In this document: in pieces, positions 26,878 to 39,958 of the stretch
Numbering within the stretch: the first letter of the stretch is position 1
Layout of the letters: each line of letters starts with the position of its first letter
Notes under the pieces: model-generated
Database searches by the model: none
The model's input: the letters and a program-made list of their open reading frames with translations, nothing else
What the model was told of the DNA's origin: nothing
Program-made: the position numbers and the translations under genes
DNA from: Arthrobacter sp. TPD3018
GTDB taxonomy: Bacteria > Pseudomonadota > Alphaproteobacteria > Sphingomonadales > Sphingomonadaceae
Assembly (NCBI GenBank): GCA_003075315.1
Contig: QDFQ01000002.1
Span: 1-64,000 of the forward strand
Length of the DNA stretch: 64,000 bases
Direction of reading: 5' to 3'

Positions 26878-27627
26878 TTACTCCGTGACGGCCGCTGCGT
26901 CCGCCTCGGCGGTCTGCGAACCACCGCGGCCGAGCAGGTCGGCGATCTTCTTGCCACGACGCTGCGCGACCGACTTCGGCGAAGTCTGCTCACCCAGCGC
27001 TTCGAACGTGGCGCGGATCATGTTGTAGGGGTTCGACGTGCCGACCGACTTGGTCACGACGTCAGCGACGCCGAGCGATTCGAAGATCGCGCGCATCGGA
27101 CCGCCGGCGATGATACCGGTGCCCTGCGGCGCCGAGCGCAGCGTCACGCGACCGGCACCGAAGTGGCCATTGCCGTCATGATGCAGCGTGCGGCCGTCCT
27201 TCAGCGGAACGCGAACCATCGCCTTCTTCGCCGACGCGGTCGCCTTCGAAATGGCTTCCGGCACTTCGCGTGCCTTGCCATGACCGAAGCCGACGCGGCC
27301 CTTGCCGTCGCCCACGACGACCAGCGCTGCGAAGCCGAAGCGCTTACCGCCCTTCACCGTCTTCGAGACGCGGTTGATGTGAACCAGCTTCTCGATCAGT
27401 TCTTCGCCGCCATCGTCCTGGCCACCACGACGGTCGTCTCGACGACCGCCACGGCCACCGTCACGGCCACCGCGATTGCCGCCCGGACCACCGGGACCGC
27501 GACCGCCGCCACGGCCGCCACGCGGACCGCGACCACCGCCCGGACCGCCGAAGCCGCCCTGGCCCTGCTGCGCCTCCTGGGGCGCGCCTTCAGCCGCTGC
27601 GGGCTGCACGTTGTTTTCGTCAGCCAT
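26878..27627 (-). CDS. rpsE: 30S ribosomal protein S5 with Gly/Arg-rich N-terminal extension
   Basis: A 249-residue S5; E. coli S5 is about 166. The conserved S5 double-stranded RNA-binding-like and C-terminal domains start near residue 75 ([19 protein letters not shown]) and include [15 protein letters not shown] and [17 protein letters not shown]. Residues about 22-72 are an almost pure Gly/Arg/Pro/Asp stretch with many RGG and GRG units. A short C-terminal acidic tail follows the globular part. The extension is intrinsically disordered and could contact RNA. It lies between rplR and rpmD as usual. Confidence 0.96.
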   Translation of the reverse strand: MADENNVQPAAAEGAPQEAQQGQGGFGGPGGGRGPRGGRGGGRGPGGPGGNRGGRDGGRGGRRDDRRGGQDDGGEELIEKLVHINRVSKTVKGGKRFGFAALVVVGDGKGRVGFGHGKAREVPEAISKATASAKKAMVRVPLKDGRTLHHDGNGHFGAGRVTLRSAPQGTGIIAGGPMRAIFESLGVADVVTKSVGTSNPYNMIRATFEALGEQTSPKSVAQRRGKKIADLLGRGGSQTAEADAAAVTE

Positions 27628-27629
27628 CG

Positions 27630-27986
27630 TCAGAACTCCAATCCGGCTTCACGCGCGGCTTCCGCCAGCGCCTTGACACGGCCGTGGAACAGGAAGCCGC
27701 CGCGATCGAACACGACCTGCGTCACGCCCGCTGCCTTCGCCGCTTCCGCCACGCGGGTGCCGACTGCGGTCGCTGCCGCAATGTTGGCGCCCGAGGTGCC
27801 ACGCACGTCCTTTTCCAGCGTCGAGGCCGACGCGACGGTCTTGCCGGCGACGTCGTCGATGACCTGGGCATAGATGTGCTTGCCCGAGCGATGGACCGAC
27901 AGCCGCGGACGGGTGCCGGCACGCGCCTTCAGCGCGGTACGATTGCGCCGACGGCGCTTCGCGAACAGAGAAAGACCCTTGGTCAT
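27630..27986 (-). CDS. rplR: 50S ribosomal protein L18
   Basis: A 118-residue L18, binding 5S rRNA. It has the basic start [17 protein letters not shown], then [20 protein letters not shown] and the C-terminal [28 protein letters not shown]. Its ATG overlaps the rplF stop by one base (TAATG), indicating coupled translation. Confidence 0.97.
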   Translation of the reverse strand: MTKGLSLFAKRRRRNRTALKARAGTRPRLSVHRSGKHIYAQVIDDVAGKTVASASTLEKDVRGTSGANIAAATAVGTRVAEAAKAAGVTQVVFDRGGFLFHGRVKALAEAAREAGLEF

Positions 27987-28519
27987 TACTTCTTCTTCCC
28001 TTCCTTGCGGAAGATGAACTCGCCGTCGTACTTGATGCCCTTGCCCTTGTACGGCTCCGGCTTGCGCCAGCGGCGGATCTCGGCGGCCAGCTGGCCCACC
28101 TTCTGCTTGTCCGCACCGCTGATCTCGACGGTGGTGGCGTCCGGCGTCTTCACCTCGATGCCTTCCGGCACGTCGATGTTGACGTCGTGGCTGTAGCCGA
28201 GCTGCAGCTTCAGGGTACGACCCTGGGCCGCGGCGCGATAGCCGACGCCGGTGATGAGCAGCTTCTTGGTGAAACCGTCGGTGACGCCCGTCACCAGGTT
28301 CTGCACCATCGTGCGCTGCATACCCCAGAAGGCGCGGGCGCGCTTGGTGTCATTGGCCGGCTGCACCGAAATGCCGCCGTCCTGAAGCGTGTAGCTGATC
28401 TCGTCGCGCAGCGGCATCGTGAGGGTGCCCTTGGGGCCCTTCACGCTGATGATGCCGTTGTCGATCGTCGGGGTCACGCCGGCCGGTACGGTGACCGGCT
28501 TCTTACCGATGCGGCTCAT
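27986..28519 (-). CDS. rplF: 50S ribosomal protein L6
   Basis: A 177-residue L6 starting [20 protein letters not shown]. The two related domains are present, and the C-terminal [19 protein letters not shown] is the rRNA-contact signature. Overlaps rpsH by one base (TGATG). Confidence 0.97.
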   Translation of the reverse strand: MSRIGKKPVTVPAGVTPTIDNGIISVKGPKGTLTMPLRDEISYTLQDGGISVQPANDTKRARAFWGMQRTMVQNLVTGVTDGFTKKLLITGVGYRAAAQGRTLKLQLGYSHDVNIDVPEGIEVKTPDATTVEISGADKQKVGQLAAEIRRWRKPEPYKGKGIKYDGEFIFRKEGKKK

Positions 28520-28914
28520 CAGAACACCTCCGCGAGCACTTCGCCACCGACGTTCTGCTCACGCGCTTCCGCGTCCGAGAGAACGCCACGCGGCGTCGAG
28601 ACGATGGTGATGCCGAGGCCGTTGCGGACGCGCGGAAGTTCCTGCGAGCCGGAATAGACGCGGCGGCCGGGCTTCGAGACGCGCGCGACGTGCTTGATCG
28701 CCGGCTGGCCTTCGAAATACTTCAGCTCGATGCGGACGCCGGCGGCCGGGCCCATCTGTTCGTCGCTGTAGCCACGGATATAGCCTTCGCGCTGCAGCAC
28801 GTCGAGGACGCGCAGACGCAGCTTCGACGCGGGCGAAAGGACGCTGTCCTTCTTCGCGCGCTGGCCGTTGCGGATGCGGGTGAGCAAATCACCCAGGGGA
28901 TCGGTCACTGCCAT
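28519..28914 (-). CDS. rpsH: 30S ribosomal protein S8
   Basis: A 131-residue S8 with [19 protein letters not shown] at the start and the C-terminal rRNA-binding [20 protein letters not shown]. In E. coli S8 represses the spc operon by binding near rplE; whether this holds here is not visible. Confidence 0.97.
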   Translation of the reverse strand: MAVTDPLGDLLTRIRNGQRAKKDSVLSPASKLRLRVLDVLQREGYIRGYSDEQMGPAAGVRIELKYFEGQPAIKHVARVSKPGRRVYSGSQELPRVRNGLGITIVSTPRGVLSDAEAREQNVGGEVLAEVF

Positions 28915-28923
28915 GATAAATCC

Positions 28924-29229
28924 TTACCAGCTCGACTTGGTCAGGCCGGGGATCATGCCCTTGTTGGCCAGATCACGCAGCATCACGCGAGCAAGACGGA
29001 ACTTGCGATAATACGCACGCGGACGACCGGTGATCTCGCAGCGGTTGCGGATACGGGTCGGGTTCGCGTTGCGCGGCAGTTCCGCCATCTTGAGGCGAGC
29101 GATCAGACGCTCGTTCTCGTCCAGGCTCTTGTCGTTTGCCTGGGCCTTCAGCTTCGCAAGCTTGGGAGCATATTGCTTTACCAGCTTCTTGCGACGCTCG
29201 TTCTTGTTGATCGAACTCAGTTTCGCCAT
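28924..29229 (-). CDS. rpsN: 30S ribosomal protein S14 (zinc-free type)
   Basis: A 101-residue S14 of the long type. It lacks the CxxC pairs of zinc S14 and ends with [19 protein letters not shown]. The central [20 protein letters not shown] is the family signature. Encoded between rplE and rpsH. Confidence 0.97.
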   Translation of the reverse strand: MAKLSSINKNERRKKLVKQYAPKLAKLKAQANDKSLDENERLIARLKMAELPRNANPTRIRNRCEITGRPRAYYRKFRLARVMLRDLANKGMIPGLTKSSW

Positions 29230-29270
29230 GGACTTAAGCTCTCTTCCTTACTTCAGGGAAGCCAGACCGC

Positions 29271-29855
29271 TCACGCGGCCTGCTTCTGCTGCTCAGCCTC
29301 GGGCTGAGGGAACGGGAAGCCGAACAGGCGGAGCAGCTCGCGCGCCTCGTCGTCCGTCTTCGCGGTGGTGGTGACGATCACGTCCATGCCGCGCACCTTG
29401 TCGATGCGGTCATAGTTGATCTCGGGGAAAATGATCTGTTCCTTGATGCCGCAGGCATAGTTGCCGCGACCGTCGAAGGACTTGGGGTTCAGACCACGGA
29501 AGTCGCGCACGCGGGGCAGCGCGATCGTGATGAAACGATCCAGGAATTCGTACATGCGCTCGCGACGCAGCGTCACCTTGACGCCGATCGGCATGCCTTC
29601 ACGCAGCTTGAACTGCGCGATCGACTTCTTGGCCTTCGTGATCACCGGCTTCTGGCCCGCGATCAGTTCCATTTCCGACGCGGCCTGATCGACGCGCTTC
29701 TTGTCCTGGGTCGCTTCGCCAACGCCCATGTTCAGCACGATCTTCTCGATCCGGGGGATCTCGTTGACGTTCTTGTAGCCGAACTTCTCGACCATCGCCT
29801 TGATGATCGTGTCTTCGTAAATGCCCTTCATCCGGGGCTTGTAGGCATCAGCCAT
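29271..29855 (-). CDS. rplE: 50S ribosomal protein L5
   Basis: A 194-residue L5, the 5S rRNA-binding protein. It has [17 protein letters not shown] and the C-terminal [19 protein letters not shown]. The tail ([12 protein letters not shown]) is slightly longer than in E. coli. Its start overlaps the end of rplX by 8 bp. Confidence 0.97.
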   Translation of the reverse strand: MADAYKPRMKGIYEDTIIKAMVEKFGYKNVNEIPRIEKIVLNMGVGEATQDKKRVDQAASEMELIAGQKPVITKAKKSIAQFKLREGMPIGVKVTLRRERMYEFLDRFITIALPRVRDFRGLNPKSFDGRGNYACGIKEQIIFPEINYDRIDKVRGMDVIVTTTAKTDDEARELLRLFGFPFPQPEAEQQKQAA

Positions 29856-30165
29856 CGATCTTCTCCCCGGACTTCACGGCCACGCGGACCTTCTTGCCGT
29901 CCTGCGTCTCGAAACGGACGCGGGTGGGCTTGCCGTCGGCGGTCACGTGCGCGACCTTCGAGATGTGCATCGGCGCTTCGGTGCGCTCCAGGCCACCCTG
30001 CGGGTTCGCCTGGGTCGGCTTGCGGTGACGGGTCGCGACGTTGACGCCCTCAACCACGACCTTGCCGTCCTTCGGCATAGCGACGGTCACGGTGCCGGTC
30101 TTGCCCTTGTCCTTGCCGGACAGGACGATGACGCGATCGCCCTTCTTGATCTTCGCGGCGGCCAT
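29848..30165 (-). CDS. rplX: 50S ribosomal protein L24
   Basis: A 105-residue L24 with the KOW motif [20 protein letters not shown] near the N-terminus and [20 protein letters not shown]. It initiates large-subunit assembly. Start overlaps the rplN stop by one base (TAATG). Confidence 0.97.
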   Translation of the reverse strand: MAAAKIKKGDRVIVLSGKDKGKTGTVTVAMPKDGKVVVEGVNVATRHRKPTQANPQGGLERTEAPMHISKVAHVTADGKPTRVRFETQDGKKVRVAVKSGEKIDG

Positions 30166-30533
30166 TACAGCACCTCCGGCGCCAGAGAGATGATCTTCAT
30201 GTGCTTCTTGCCGCGCAGCTCGCGCACGACCGGGCCAAAGATACGGGTGCCGATCGGCTCCTCGTTCTTGTTGACCAGGACGGCAGCGTTGCCGTCGAAG
30301 CGGATGGTCGAGCCATCAGCACGATGAATGTCCTTGGCAGTGCGAACGATGACTGCGCGATGCACGTCACCCTTCTTCACCTTGCCGCGGGGCTGCGCTT
30401 CCTTGATCGACACGACGATGATGTCGCCGACCGATGCCGTGCGGCGCTTCGAGCCACCCAGCACCTTGATGCACTGCACCCGCTTCGCGCCGCTGTTGTC
30501 AGCGACGTCGAGATTGGATTGCATCTGGATCAT
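30165..30533 (-). CDS. rplN: 50S ribosomal protein L14
   Basis: A 122-residue L14 starting [20 protein letters not shown]. Normal length and full conservation through [14 protein letters not shown] sequence near the end ([17 protein letters not shown]). It is the first gene of the spc-type transcript, following a terminator-like hairpin in the 166-bp gap after rpsQ. Confidence 0.98.
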   Translation of the reverse strand: MIQMQSNLDVADNSGAKRVQCIKVLGGSKRRTASVGDIIVVSIKEAQPRGKVKKGDVHRAVIVRTAKDIHRADGSTIRFDGNAAVLVNKNEEPIGTRIFGPVVRELRGKKHMKIISLAPEVL

Positions 30534-30579
30534 TGATCCATTTCCTTCTCGTCAATGGGGTGGATACCGACCCAACCCC

Positions 30580-30620
30580 GCCTAAAATAATGACCCCGGC
30601 GCAGCGGACTGCACCGGGGG
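30580..30620 (-). terminator. terminator or attenuator between rpsQ (S10 operon) and rplN (spc operon)
   Basis: On the minus strand an 11-bp stem (CCCCGGTGCAG with CTGCGCCGGGG, one G-T pair, loop TCCG) is followed by TCATTATTTT. It sits where the classical S10 operon ends and spc begins. Two further hairpins lie between rpsQ and this stem (around 30620-30645 and 30668-30690), so the gap is a structured leader. Confidence 0.65.
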
Positions 30621-30699
30621 AGCGGCCCTGTAACCGCTCCGCTGGCAGGACGCAAGCCCTGCCCTTGCCATCCGCCGGCACGACGGCCGGCGGCGTGAC

Positions 30700-30972
30700 T
30701 TATGCGTCGACGTCGACCCGTTCCGGCGTCGCATGGGTGTTCACCCGATCGATCACCTTCCAGGTCTTCAGCTTCGAGATCGGCGCAGTCTCTTCGATGC
30801 GCACGGTCTCGCCCTGCTTGTACTCATTCGCCTCGTCATGGGCGTGGTACTTCTTCGAACGGCGGATGATCTTGCCGTAGAGCGGGTGCTTCACCTTACG
30901 CTCGACGTTCACAACCACCGTCTTGTCGCCCTTGTCGGAGACGATCAGTCCGGTCAGCACGCGCTTCGGCAT
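30700..30972 (-). CDS. rpsQ: 30S ribosomal protein S17
   Basis: A 90-residue S17 starting [20 protein letters not shown], with the OB-fold motif [20 protein letters not shown]. The C-terminal tail is a little longer than in E. coli. It is the last gene of the S10-type operon. Confidence 0.97.
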   Translation of the reverse strand: MPKRVLTGLIVSDKGDKTVVVNVERKVKHPLYGKIIRRSKKYHAHDEANEYKQGETVRIEETAPISKLKTWKVIDRVNTHATPERVDVDA

Positions 30973-30983
30973 GTGCTAATTCC

Positions 30984-31187
30984 TTACTTGGCGGCCGCGG
31001 CGCGGGTGCGCTGCGACTGCAGGGTCTTGATCCGCGCGATGTCGCGACGGACTTCGCGCACGCGGCTCGACTTTTCGAGCTGGTTCGTCGCCGCCTGGAA
31101 GCGGAGGTTGAACTGCTCGCGCTTCAGCTGGCCGAGGTTCTCGGCGAGCTGATCGTCGCTCTGGCTGACGAAATCGGTCTTGGCCAT
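30984..31187 (-). CDS. rpmC: 50S ribosomal protein L29
   Basis: A 67-residue helical-hairpin protein ([20 protein letters not shown] followed by [17 protein letters not shown]), part of the exit-tunnel rim that contacts trigger factor and SRP. ATG 31187 is the standard L29 start; upstream codons in the same frame overlap rplP. Confidence 0.95.
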   Translation of the reverse strand: MAKTDFVSQSDDQLAENLGQLKREQFNLRFQAATNQLEKSSRVREVRRDIARIKTLQSQRTRAAAAK

Positions 31188-31188
31188 C

Positions 31189-31623
31189 TTACTCGCCTCC
31201 GAGGTGCGAGGTGTCGCCCAGGCGGGCAACGACCTTGGTCTTGATCGGGAGCTTCATCGCGGCGCGCTCGAACGCCTCCGCGGCGATCTTGCCCTCGACG
31301 CCGTCCAGCTCGAACAGGATCCGGCCCGGCTTGACGCGGGCGGCCCAGAATTCCGGCGAACCCTTACCCGAGCCCATGCGGACTTCGGCAGGCTTCGACG
31401 AGACCGGCACGTCCGGGAACACGCGGATCCACAACCGGCCCTGACGGCGGATGTGACGCGTGATCGCGCGGCGGGCCGCTTCGATCTGACGGGCGGTGAT
31501 CCGGTCCGGCTCCATCGCCTTCAGGCCGTACGACCCGAAGTTCAGGCTGGTGCCGCCCTTTGCATCGCCATGGATGCGGCCCTTGAAGGCCTTGCGGAAT
31601 TTGGTGCGCTTTGGCTGCAACAT
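31189..31623 (-). CDS. rplP: 50S ribosomal protein L16
   Basis: A 144-residue L16 starting [20 protein letters not shown]. It contains the [30 protein letters not shown] region (central family block) next to the A-site. Between rpsC and rpmC as usual. Confidence 0.97.
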   Translation of the reverse strand: MLQPKRTKFRKAFKGRIHGDAKGGTSLNFGSYGLKAMEPDRITARQIEAARRAITRHIRRQGRLWIRVFPDVPVSSKPAEVRMGSGKGSPEFWAARVKPGRILFELDGVEGKIAAEAFERAAMKLPIKTKVVARLGDTSHLGGE

Positions 31624-31636
31624 GGTGTGTCAGTCC

Positions 31637-32343
<707 letters not shown>

Positions 32344-32344
<1 letters not shown>

Positions 32345-32721
32345 TATGCTTCTTCCTGCTCGCGCACGACGATGCGCAGACGGCTGAACGGCTTCAGGAT
32401 GCGGGTGGACTTGCCACGGCCGCGGGTCGCGAAGCGCTTCATGGTGATCGACTTGCCGACCGACGCCTCGGCGACGACGAGCGCGTCGACGTCGAGGTTG
32501 TGGTTGTTTTCGGCATTGGCGATGGCCGAAGCCAGGACCTTGCGCGCGTCGACCGCCATCGCCTTCGTCGAGAAGGAGAGGATGTTCATCGCATCGCCGG
32601 CCTTCTTGCCGCGGATGAGGCCAGCGACCAGGTTCAGCTTCTGCGCCGAACCACGGATCTGGGTGCCGACCGACAAGGCTTCCTTGTCGCCGACCTTACG
32701 GGGGGATGCAGGCTTGCTCAT
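32344..32721 (-). CDS. rplV: 50S ribosomal protein L22
   Basis: A 125-residue L22 with a short Lys/Pro N-terminal extension, [20 protein letters not shown] and the tunnel-loop region ending [19 protein letters not shown]. The start overlaps the rpsS stop (TGATG). Confidence 0.97.
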
Positions 32722-32996
32722 CAGCGCTTGCCCTTCTTGTCAGCGGCGTGACCCGGGAAGTAGCGCGTCGGCGCGAACTCACCCAGCTTCATGCCGACCA
32801 TGTCTTCATTGACCGACACCGGCACGAACTTGCGGCCGTTGTAGACGTTGAACGTGAGGCCGACGAACGACGGCAGGATGGTGGAACGACGCGACCAGGT
32901 CTTGATCGGCGCGCGGCCACCGGCATCCTGCGCGGTTTCCGCCTTCTTCAGAAGGCTCAGTTCGACGAACGGGCCCTTCCAGACTGAACGAGCCAT
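32721..32996 (-). CDS. rpsS: 30S ribosomal protein S19
   Basis: A 91-residue S19 starting [20 protein letters not shown], with [20 protein letters not shown] and [17 protein letters not shown]. It pairs with S13 in the 30S head. Two base pairs separate it from rplB. Confidence 0.98.
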   Translation of the reverse strand: MARSVWKGPFVELSLLKKAETAQDAGGRAPIKTWSRRSTILPSFVGLTFNVYNGRKFVPVSVNEDMVGMKLGEFAPTRYFPGHAADKKGKR

Positions 32997-32999
32997 GGT

Positions 33000-33839
33000 T
33001 TAGCCCTTCCTCTTGGTCGAATGACGCGACCGGATGATCATCTTGTCGGTCGACTTGTTATGACGGGTGCGCGCACCCTTCGTCGGCTTGCCCCAAGGCG
33101 TAACCGGGTGACGGCCGCCCGAGGTCCGGCCTTCACCACCGCCGTGCGGGTGATCGACCGGGTTCTTCGCGACACCGCGGGTCAGCGGACGCTTGCCCAT
33201 CCAGCGCGAACGACCGGCCTTGCCCAGGTTCTGGTTCTGGTTGTCCGGGTTCGACACCGCACCGACCGTCGCCATGCACTCGCCACGGATGTAGCGCTGC
33301 TCGCCCGAGTTGAGACGCACGATGACCATGCCGCGGTCACGACCGACGACCTGCACGTACGTGCCGGCCGAACGGGCGATCTGACCGCCCTTGCCCGGCT
33401 TCATCTCCACGTTGTGGACGATGGTGCCGACGGGGACCTGACCGATCTCCATCGCGTTGCCCGGCTTGGTGTCCGTCTTCTTGGCGGCAATGATCTTGTC
33501 GCCCGGCGCCAGACGCTGCGGCGCGATGATGTAGGCCAGCTCTTCGTCGGCATACTTCACCAGCGCGATGAACGCGGTGCGGTTCGGGTCATACTCGAGC
33601 CGCTCGACGGTGCCTTCGACGTCCCACTTGCGACGCTTGAAGTCGACATAGCGGTACTTCTGCTTGTGACCGCCGGCGATGCCGCGCGACGTCACATGGC
33701 CCTTGTTGTTGCGACCGCCGCTCTTGCGCTTGCCTTCGGTAAGCGCCTTGACCGGCTTGCCCTTCCACAGGGAGGACTTGTCGACGAGGACGAGGCCGCG
33801 CTGCGCGGGCGTCGTCGGGTTGTAATGCTTGAGTGCCAT
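33000..33839 (-). CDS. rplB: 50S ribosomal protein L2
   Basis: A 279-residue L2 starting [20 protein letters not shown]. The catalytic-centre-proximal block [17 protein letters not shown] and the basic tail are intact. ATG 33839 is the standard start; the frame continues upstream through rplW sequence. Confidence 0.98.
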   Translation of the reverse strand: MALKHYNPTTPAQRGLVLVDKSSLWKGKPVKALTEGKRKSGGRNNKGHVTSRGIAGGHKQKYRYVDFKRRKWDVEGTVERLEYDPNRTAFIALVKYADEELAYIIAPQRLAPGDKIIAAKKTDTKPGNAMEIGQVPVGTIVHNVEMKPGKGGQIARSAGTYVQVVGRDRGMVIVRLNSGEQRYIRGECMATVGAVSNPDNQNQNLGKAGRSRWMGKRPLTRGVAKNPVDHPHGGGEGRTSGGRHPVTPWGKPTKGARTRHNKSTDKMIIRSRHSTKRKG

Positions 33840-33844
33840 GACCC

Positions 33845-34156
33845 TTAGATCCCCGTCGTCACGTCGATGGACTGACCATCCTTCAGGGTGACAATGGCCT
33901 TCTTCATGTCGGAGCGTTGGTACGGAGCGCCCTTCCACTTCTTGGTCTTGCCCTTCTGGACGATCGTGTTCACGCCGGTCACGGTGACGTCGAAGAGCGC
34001 TTCGACGGCAGCCTTGATCTGCGGCTTGGTCGCATCGCCTGCGACCTTGAAGACGACGGCGTTATGCTCGGAGAGCAACGTCGCCTTTTCGGTGATGTGC
34101 GGCGCGACGATCACGTCATAATGACGGTTGTCGACGGCCTTCTGCTGCTTAGCCAT
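33845..34156 (-). CDS. rplW: 50S ribosomal protein L23
   Basis: A 103-residue L23 with [19 protein letters not shown] and the extended loop [20 protein letters not shown] at the exit-tunnel rim. Start overlaps the rplD end by 8 bp. Confidence 0.97.
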   Translation of the reverse strand: MAKQQKAVDNRHYDVIVAPHITEKATLLSEHNAVVFKVAGDATKPQIKAAVEALFDVTVTGVNTIVQKGKTKKWKGAPYQRSDMKKAIVTLKDGQSIDVTTGI

Positions 34157-34775
34157 TGAAGCGAGCCTCCAGCTTTTCGACCGCCGCGCGGGTCAGCACC
34201 AGCGTGTCAGCCTTCAGGATGTCATAGACGTTGGCACCGGCCGACGGCAGGACGTTGATGCCGTGCAGGTTGCCGGCGGCCAGCGCGAAGCTCGTCTCGA
34301 CGGCGTCGCCGTCGATCACCAGCGCGGTCTTGCCGAAGCCGACCTTGGCGAGATCGCCGACCAGCGTCTTCGTCTTGCCGTTCTCCACCGCCAGGCTGTC
34401 CATGACGATCAGCGAGCCGGCCTTCGCATGGCTCGACAGAGCCATCTTGAGGCCGAGCGCACGAATCTTCTTGTTCAGCGACGGATTGAAGTCGCGGACG
34501 CGGGCGCCGTGCGCCTTACCACCGCCAACGAACACCGGAGCGCGGCGATCGCCGTGACGCGCCACACCGCCGCCCTTCTGGCGACCGAGCTTCTTGCCCG
34601 AACGGGCGACATCGGCGCGCTCACGCGTGCCACGTGCCGTCTCGCGACGCTTTTCCAGCTGCCAGGTCACGACGCGGTGCAGGATGTCGGCGCGCGGATC
34701 GAGGCCGAAGACCTCGTCGTTGAGCTCGACGTCCGCCGCAGCGGTGCCGGCGAAGGATTGAACCTTGACCTTCAC
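34149..34775 (-). CDS. rplD: 50S ribosomal protein L4
   Basis: A 208-residue L4 with the tunnel-loop motif [20 protein letters not shown]. In gammaproteobacteria L4 also represses the S10 operon through its leader; this is not established for alphaproteobacteria. It follows rplC by 2 bp. Confidence 0.97.
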   Translation of the reverse strand: MKVKVQSFAGTAAADVELNDEVFGLDPRADILHRVVTWQLEKRRETARGTRERADVARSGKKLGRQKGGGVARHGDRRAPVFVGGGKAHGARVRDFNPSLNKKIRALGLKMALSSHAKAGSLIVMDSLAVENGKTKTLVGDLAKVGFGKTALVIDGDAVETSFALAAGNLHGINVLPSAGANVYDILKADTLVLTRAAVEKLEARFNG

Positions 34776-34777
34776 GT

Positions 34778-35527
34778 TCAGCCCTCCTGGCCGTCGGTCG
34801 CTTCCGGCGCGCTCGTCTCAGCGGGCGTGTCGGCGGCGGTGTTGCTGTTGGCAGCCTGCTTCAGGCTGGCGGGATACGGGGTGTCGGCGTGCGCCTTCAC
34901 CTTGACGGCGTCCTTGACGAACAGCCAGCCGCCCTTCGAACCGGGCACCGAGCCCTTCACGAAGATCAGGCCGCGCTCGACGTCGGTGCCGACGACTTCC
35001 AGGTTCTGCTGGGTGCGGTTCTTGTCGCCCATGTGCCCGGCCATCTTCTTGTTCTTGAAAACGCGGCCCGGATCCTGACGGTTACCCGTCGAACCGTGCG
35101 AACGGTGGCTGACCGAGACGCCGTGCGTCGCGCGCAGACCGCCGAAGTTCCAGCGCTTCATGGCGCCGGCAAAGCCCTTACCCTGGGTACGACCCTGGAT
35201 GTCGACCAGCTGGCCGGCAACGAAGTGGTCGGCCGACAGTTCGGCGCCGACGTCGAGGAGGTTGTCCTCGGTCACGCGGAACTCGCAGACGACCGCCTTG
35301 GGCTCGACTTCAGCCTTGCCGAAGTGGCCGCGCTGCGGCTTGGCGACATTCTTGGCCTTGGCGACGCCAGCACCGAGCTGGACGGCGGTGTAGCCATCAC
35401 GATCCATTTCGCGACGGGCGACGACCTGAACGCCTTCGAGCTGCAGGACGGTGACGGGCACGTGGCGGCCGTCGTCCTGAAACAGGCGGGTCATCCCCAT
35501 TTTCTTCGCGATCACGCCGGTACGCAT
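34778..35527 (-). CDS. rplC: 50S ribosomal protein L3 with C-terminal extension
   Basis: A 249-residue L3, about 40 longer than E. coli L3. The standard fold runs to the FVKDAVK region, including [20 protein letters not shown] and the [20 protein letters not shown] loop near the peptidyl transferase centre. The extra C-terminal tail is rich in Ala, Thr, Glu and Asp ([18 protein letters not shown]). A Shine-Dalgarno AAAAGGAG lies close to ATG 35527. It is preceded by an unusually long 287-bp gap after rpsJ. Confidence 0.97.
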   Translation of the reverse strand: MRTGVIAKKMGMTRLFQDDGRHVPVTVLQLEGVQVVARREMDRDGYTAVQLGAGVAKAKNVAKPQRGHFGKAEVEPKAVVCEFRVTEDNLLDVGAELSADHFVAGQLVDIQGRTQGKGFAGAMKRWNFGGLRATHGVSVSHRSHGSTGNRQDPGRVFKNKKMAGHMGDKNRTQQNLEVVGTDVERGLIFVKGSVPGSKGGWLFVKDAVKVKAHADTPYPASLKQAANSNTAADTPAETSAPEATDGQEG

Positions 35528-35814
35528 GATCCTGCACTCCTTTTACAGAGGCACGCCGGGACCATTCCCGAACGTGCGTGCGACCCTTCTTGCGAAGGAT
35601 CATCCAACCCGTGTGTAACTGCGTCGGCCCCGTCCCGGGCTGGATGCCCCCGTTACCGGGGACGTGACGGGAGACGCTGGCCCGGCTCCGTGGAGCCGGC
35701 GGTATCTCGTGTCTGTCAGGGGCCCGCCAGGCGGGTTCCCAACCGGCCGTCATCCGCGAACCGCGGAAAACAGCAAACCCGCGGGACTCACGTCGACCGC
35801 GGGGATGCGGGCCA
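35528..35814 (-). other. 287-bp structured spacer between rpsJ and rplC
   Basis: Read on the minus strand it contains several strong palindromes, for example CCGGCTCCACGGAGCCGG, CCCCGG-TAA-CGGGG and CCCGCCTGGCGGG, and no convincing reading frame. rpsJ and rplC are normally separated by only tens of bases. The position fits a ribosomal-protein leader or internal control region for rplC onwards. Confidence 0.55.
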
Positions 35815-36123
35815 TTACGCCAGCTTGATCTCGACGTCAACGCCAGCCGCGAGGTCGAGCTTCATCAGCGCATCGACCGTCTGCGGGGTCGGCTGCACGA
35901 TGTCGAGCATGCGCTTGTAGGTGCGCACTTCGAACTGCTCGCGCGACTTCTTGTCGATGTGCGGGCCGCGGTTGACGGTGAACTTCTCGATGCGGGTCGG
36001 CAGCGGAATCGGGCCGCGGATGAGCGCGCCGGTGCGACGCGCGGTGTCGGCGATATCGCCGGTCGCCTGGTCGAGAACGCGATGGTCGAACGCCTTGAGG
36101 CGAATACGGATGTTGCTGTCCAT
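35815..36123 (-). CDS. rpsJ: 30S ribosomal protein S10 (NusE)
   Basis: A 102-residue S10 starting [20 protein letters not shown], with the loop [20 protein letters not shown]. It doubles as NusE in rRNA antitermination together with NusB and boxA. First gene of the S10-type operon, after the tuf terminator and a 170-bp leader. Confidence 0.98.
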   Translation of the reverse strand: MDSNIRIRLKAFDHRVLDQATGDIADTARRTGALIRGPIPLPTRIEKFTVNRGPHIDKKSREQFEVRTYKRMLDIVQPTPQTVDALMKLDLAAGVDVEIKLA

Positions 36124-36292
36124 GATCCCTACCGATGCGAGGAGCACGACCCCGGCCGTCTCCACCGCGGTGATGCGGAGGACTCGTGCCGCAGGTGCTG
36201 GACCGGCGGGATGAGATCCCACTGAACAGCGGGACGACGAGAAAGAGCCGAAACTCAATAAAACTGAAGGGCGGCCCAATACGGCGGCCCTC

Positions 36293-36345
36293 ATAAAAAG
36301 GCAACAGCCCGACTCTCCTTTTTTAGGAGAGCCGGGCTGCTGTTG
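36293..36345 (-). terminator. strong intrinsic terminator after tuf
   Basis: AGCCCGACTCTCCT (36306-36319) and AGGAGAGCCGGGCT (36325-36338) form a 14-position stem with one mismatch; on the minus strand it is followed by GTTGCCTTTTT. A second hairpin with GGGC and GCCC arms lies at about 36265-36292. It closes the str operon transcript before rpsJ. Confidence 0.9.
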
Positions 36346-36385
36346 TTCCGGTCGGCGCGGGGAAGACCCCCGCCCCGTCTGGTTC

Positions 36386-37579
36386 TTACTTGTCGATCTG
36401 GCTCACGACGCCCGCGCCGACGGTACGACCGCCCTCACGGATGGTGAAGCGCTGGCCGACGTCCATAGCGATCGGCGCGATCAGCTTGATGCCGAGGGCG
36501 ATGTTGTCGCCAGGCATGACCATCTCGGTGCCCTCGGGCAGCTCGACGGTGCCGGTCACGTCCGTGGTACGGAAGTAGAACTGCGGACGATAGTTCGCGA
36601 AGAACGGGGTGTGACGGCCGCCTTCTTCCTTCGACAGCACGTACACTTCCGACTTGAAGTCGGTGTGCGGCTTGATCGAACCCGGCTTGCAGAGCACCTG
36701 GCCACGCTCGACTTCGTCACGAGCGACGCCACGGATCAGCGCGCCGACGTTGTCGCCCGCCTGGCCCTGGTCGAGCAGCTTGCGGAACATTTCGACGCCG
36801 GTGACGGTGGTCTTGCGGACTTCCGGGTGGATGCCGACGATTTCGACTTCTTCACCAACCTTGATGATGCCGGTTTCGACACGGCCGGTGACGACGGTGC
36901 CGCGACCCGAGATCGAGAACACGTCTTCGATCGGCATCATGAACGGCTTGTCGAGCGGACGCTCCGGCTGCGGGATGTAGTCGTCAACGGCCTGCATCAG
37001 CTCGAGGACGGCTTCCTTGCCGAACTTGTCGTTCGAACCCGACAGGGCGCAGGTCGCCGAACCCTTGATGACGGGGATGTCGTCGCCCGGGAATTCGTAC
37101 GAGCTGAGCAGCTCGCGGATTTCCAGCTCGACCAGCTCGAGGATTTCCTCGTCGTCGACCAGGTCGACCTTGTTCATGAACACGACCATCGCCGGCACGC
37201 CGACCTGACGGGCGAGCAGGATGTGCTCGCGGGTCTGCGGCATCGGGCCGTCGGTCGAGGACACGACCAGGATCGCGCCGTCCATCTGGGCGGCACCGGT
37301 GATCATGTTCTTCACGTAGTCGGCGTGACCCGGGCAGTCGACGTGCGCGTAGTGACGGTTGGCCGTCTCATACTCGACGTGCGCGGTCGAGATGGTGATG
37401 CCGCGAGCGCGCTCTTCCGGAGCCTTGTCGATGTTTTCGAAATCGACCTTTTCCGACAGACCCTGGTCGGCCAGCACCTTCGTGATCGCTGCGGTCAGCG
37501 AGGTCTTGCCATGGTCGACGTGACCGATGGTGCCGATGTTGAGGTGCGGCTTGTTCCGCTCGAATTTTGCCTTAGCCAT
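36386..37579 (-). CDS. tuf: elongation factor Tu
   Basis: A 397-residue EF-Tu starting [21 protein letters not shown]1 GHVDHGKT, G3 DCPGHADY and G4 NKVDLVDD are all intact, followed by beta-barrel domains II and III, ending [17 protein letters not shown]. It delivers aminoacyl-tRNA to the ribosome. It is the last gene of the str operon, 200 bp after fusA. Only one tuf copy is seen in this window, and the one often found next to trnW-secE is absent here. Confidence 0.99.
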   Translation of the reverse strand: MAKAKFERNKPHLNIGTIGHVDHGKTSLTAAITKVLADQGLSEKVDFENIDKAPEERARGITISTAHVEYETANRHYAHVDCPGHADYVKNMITGAAQMDGAILVVSSTDGPMPQTREHILLARQVGVPAMVVFMNKVDLVDDEEILELVELEIRELLSSYEFPGDDIPVIKGSATCALSGSNDKFGKEAVLELMQAVDDYIPQPERPLDKPFMMPIEDVFSISGRGTVVTGRVETGIIKVGEEVEIVGIHPEVRKTTVTGVEMFRKLLDQGQAGDNVGALIRGVARDEVERGQVLCKPGSIKPHTDFKSEVYVLSKEEGGRHTPFFANYRPQFYFRTTDVTGTVELPEGTEMVMPGDNIALGIKLIAPIAMDVGQRFTIREGGRTVGAGVVSQIDK

Positions 37580-37780
37580 TTTCCTACCTTCTGATTCGAA
37601 TTCGGTGCCGCCGGGGGGCTACGCGAACGCGGCCCTTTAGCGGGTGTTTGTGGGTAATGCCAGCCCTGACCTCAGAGCCCGACGCGGAAGTAAATTCCGT
37701 GCCGTCGAACGGGTCGCCGTGGCGACCCGCCGGCCGGCCTTTCGGCTACTCGGGGCCAAGTTGCCTTAGCCCCGCGCGCC

Positions 37781-39874
<2,094 letters not shown>

Positions 39875-39958
39875 GATCGTGATTTCCTTAGAGATATGGG
39901 GAGCGCAGCTTTCGCCGGCTCCCCATGATATAGTTTAAAAGCGGTGCGCTTCCAAGCC

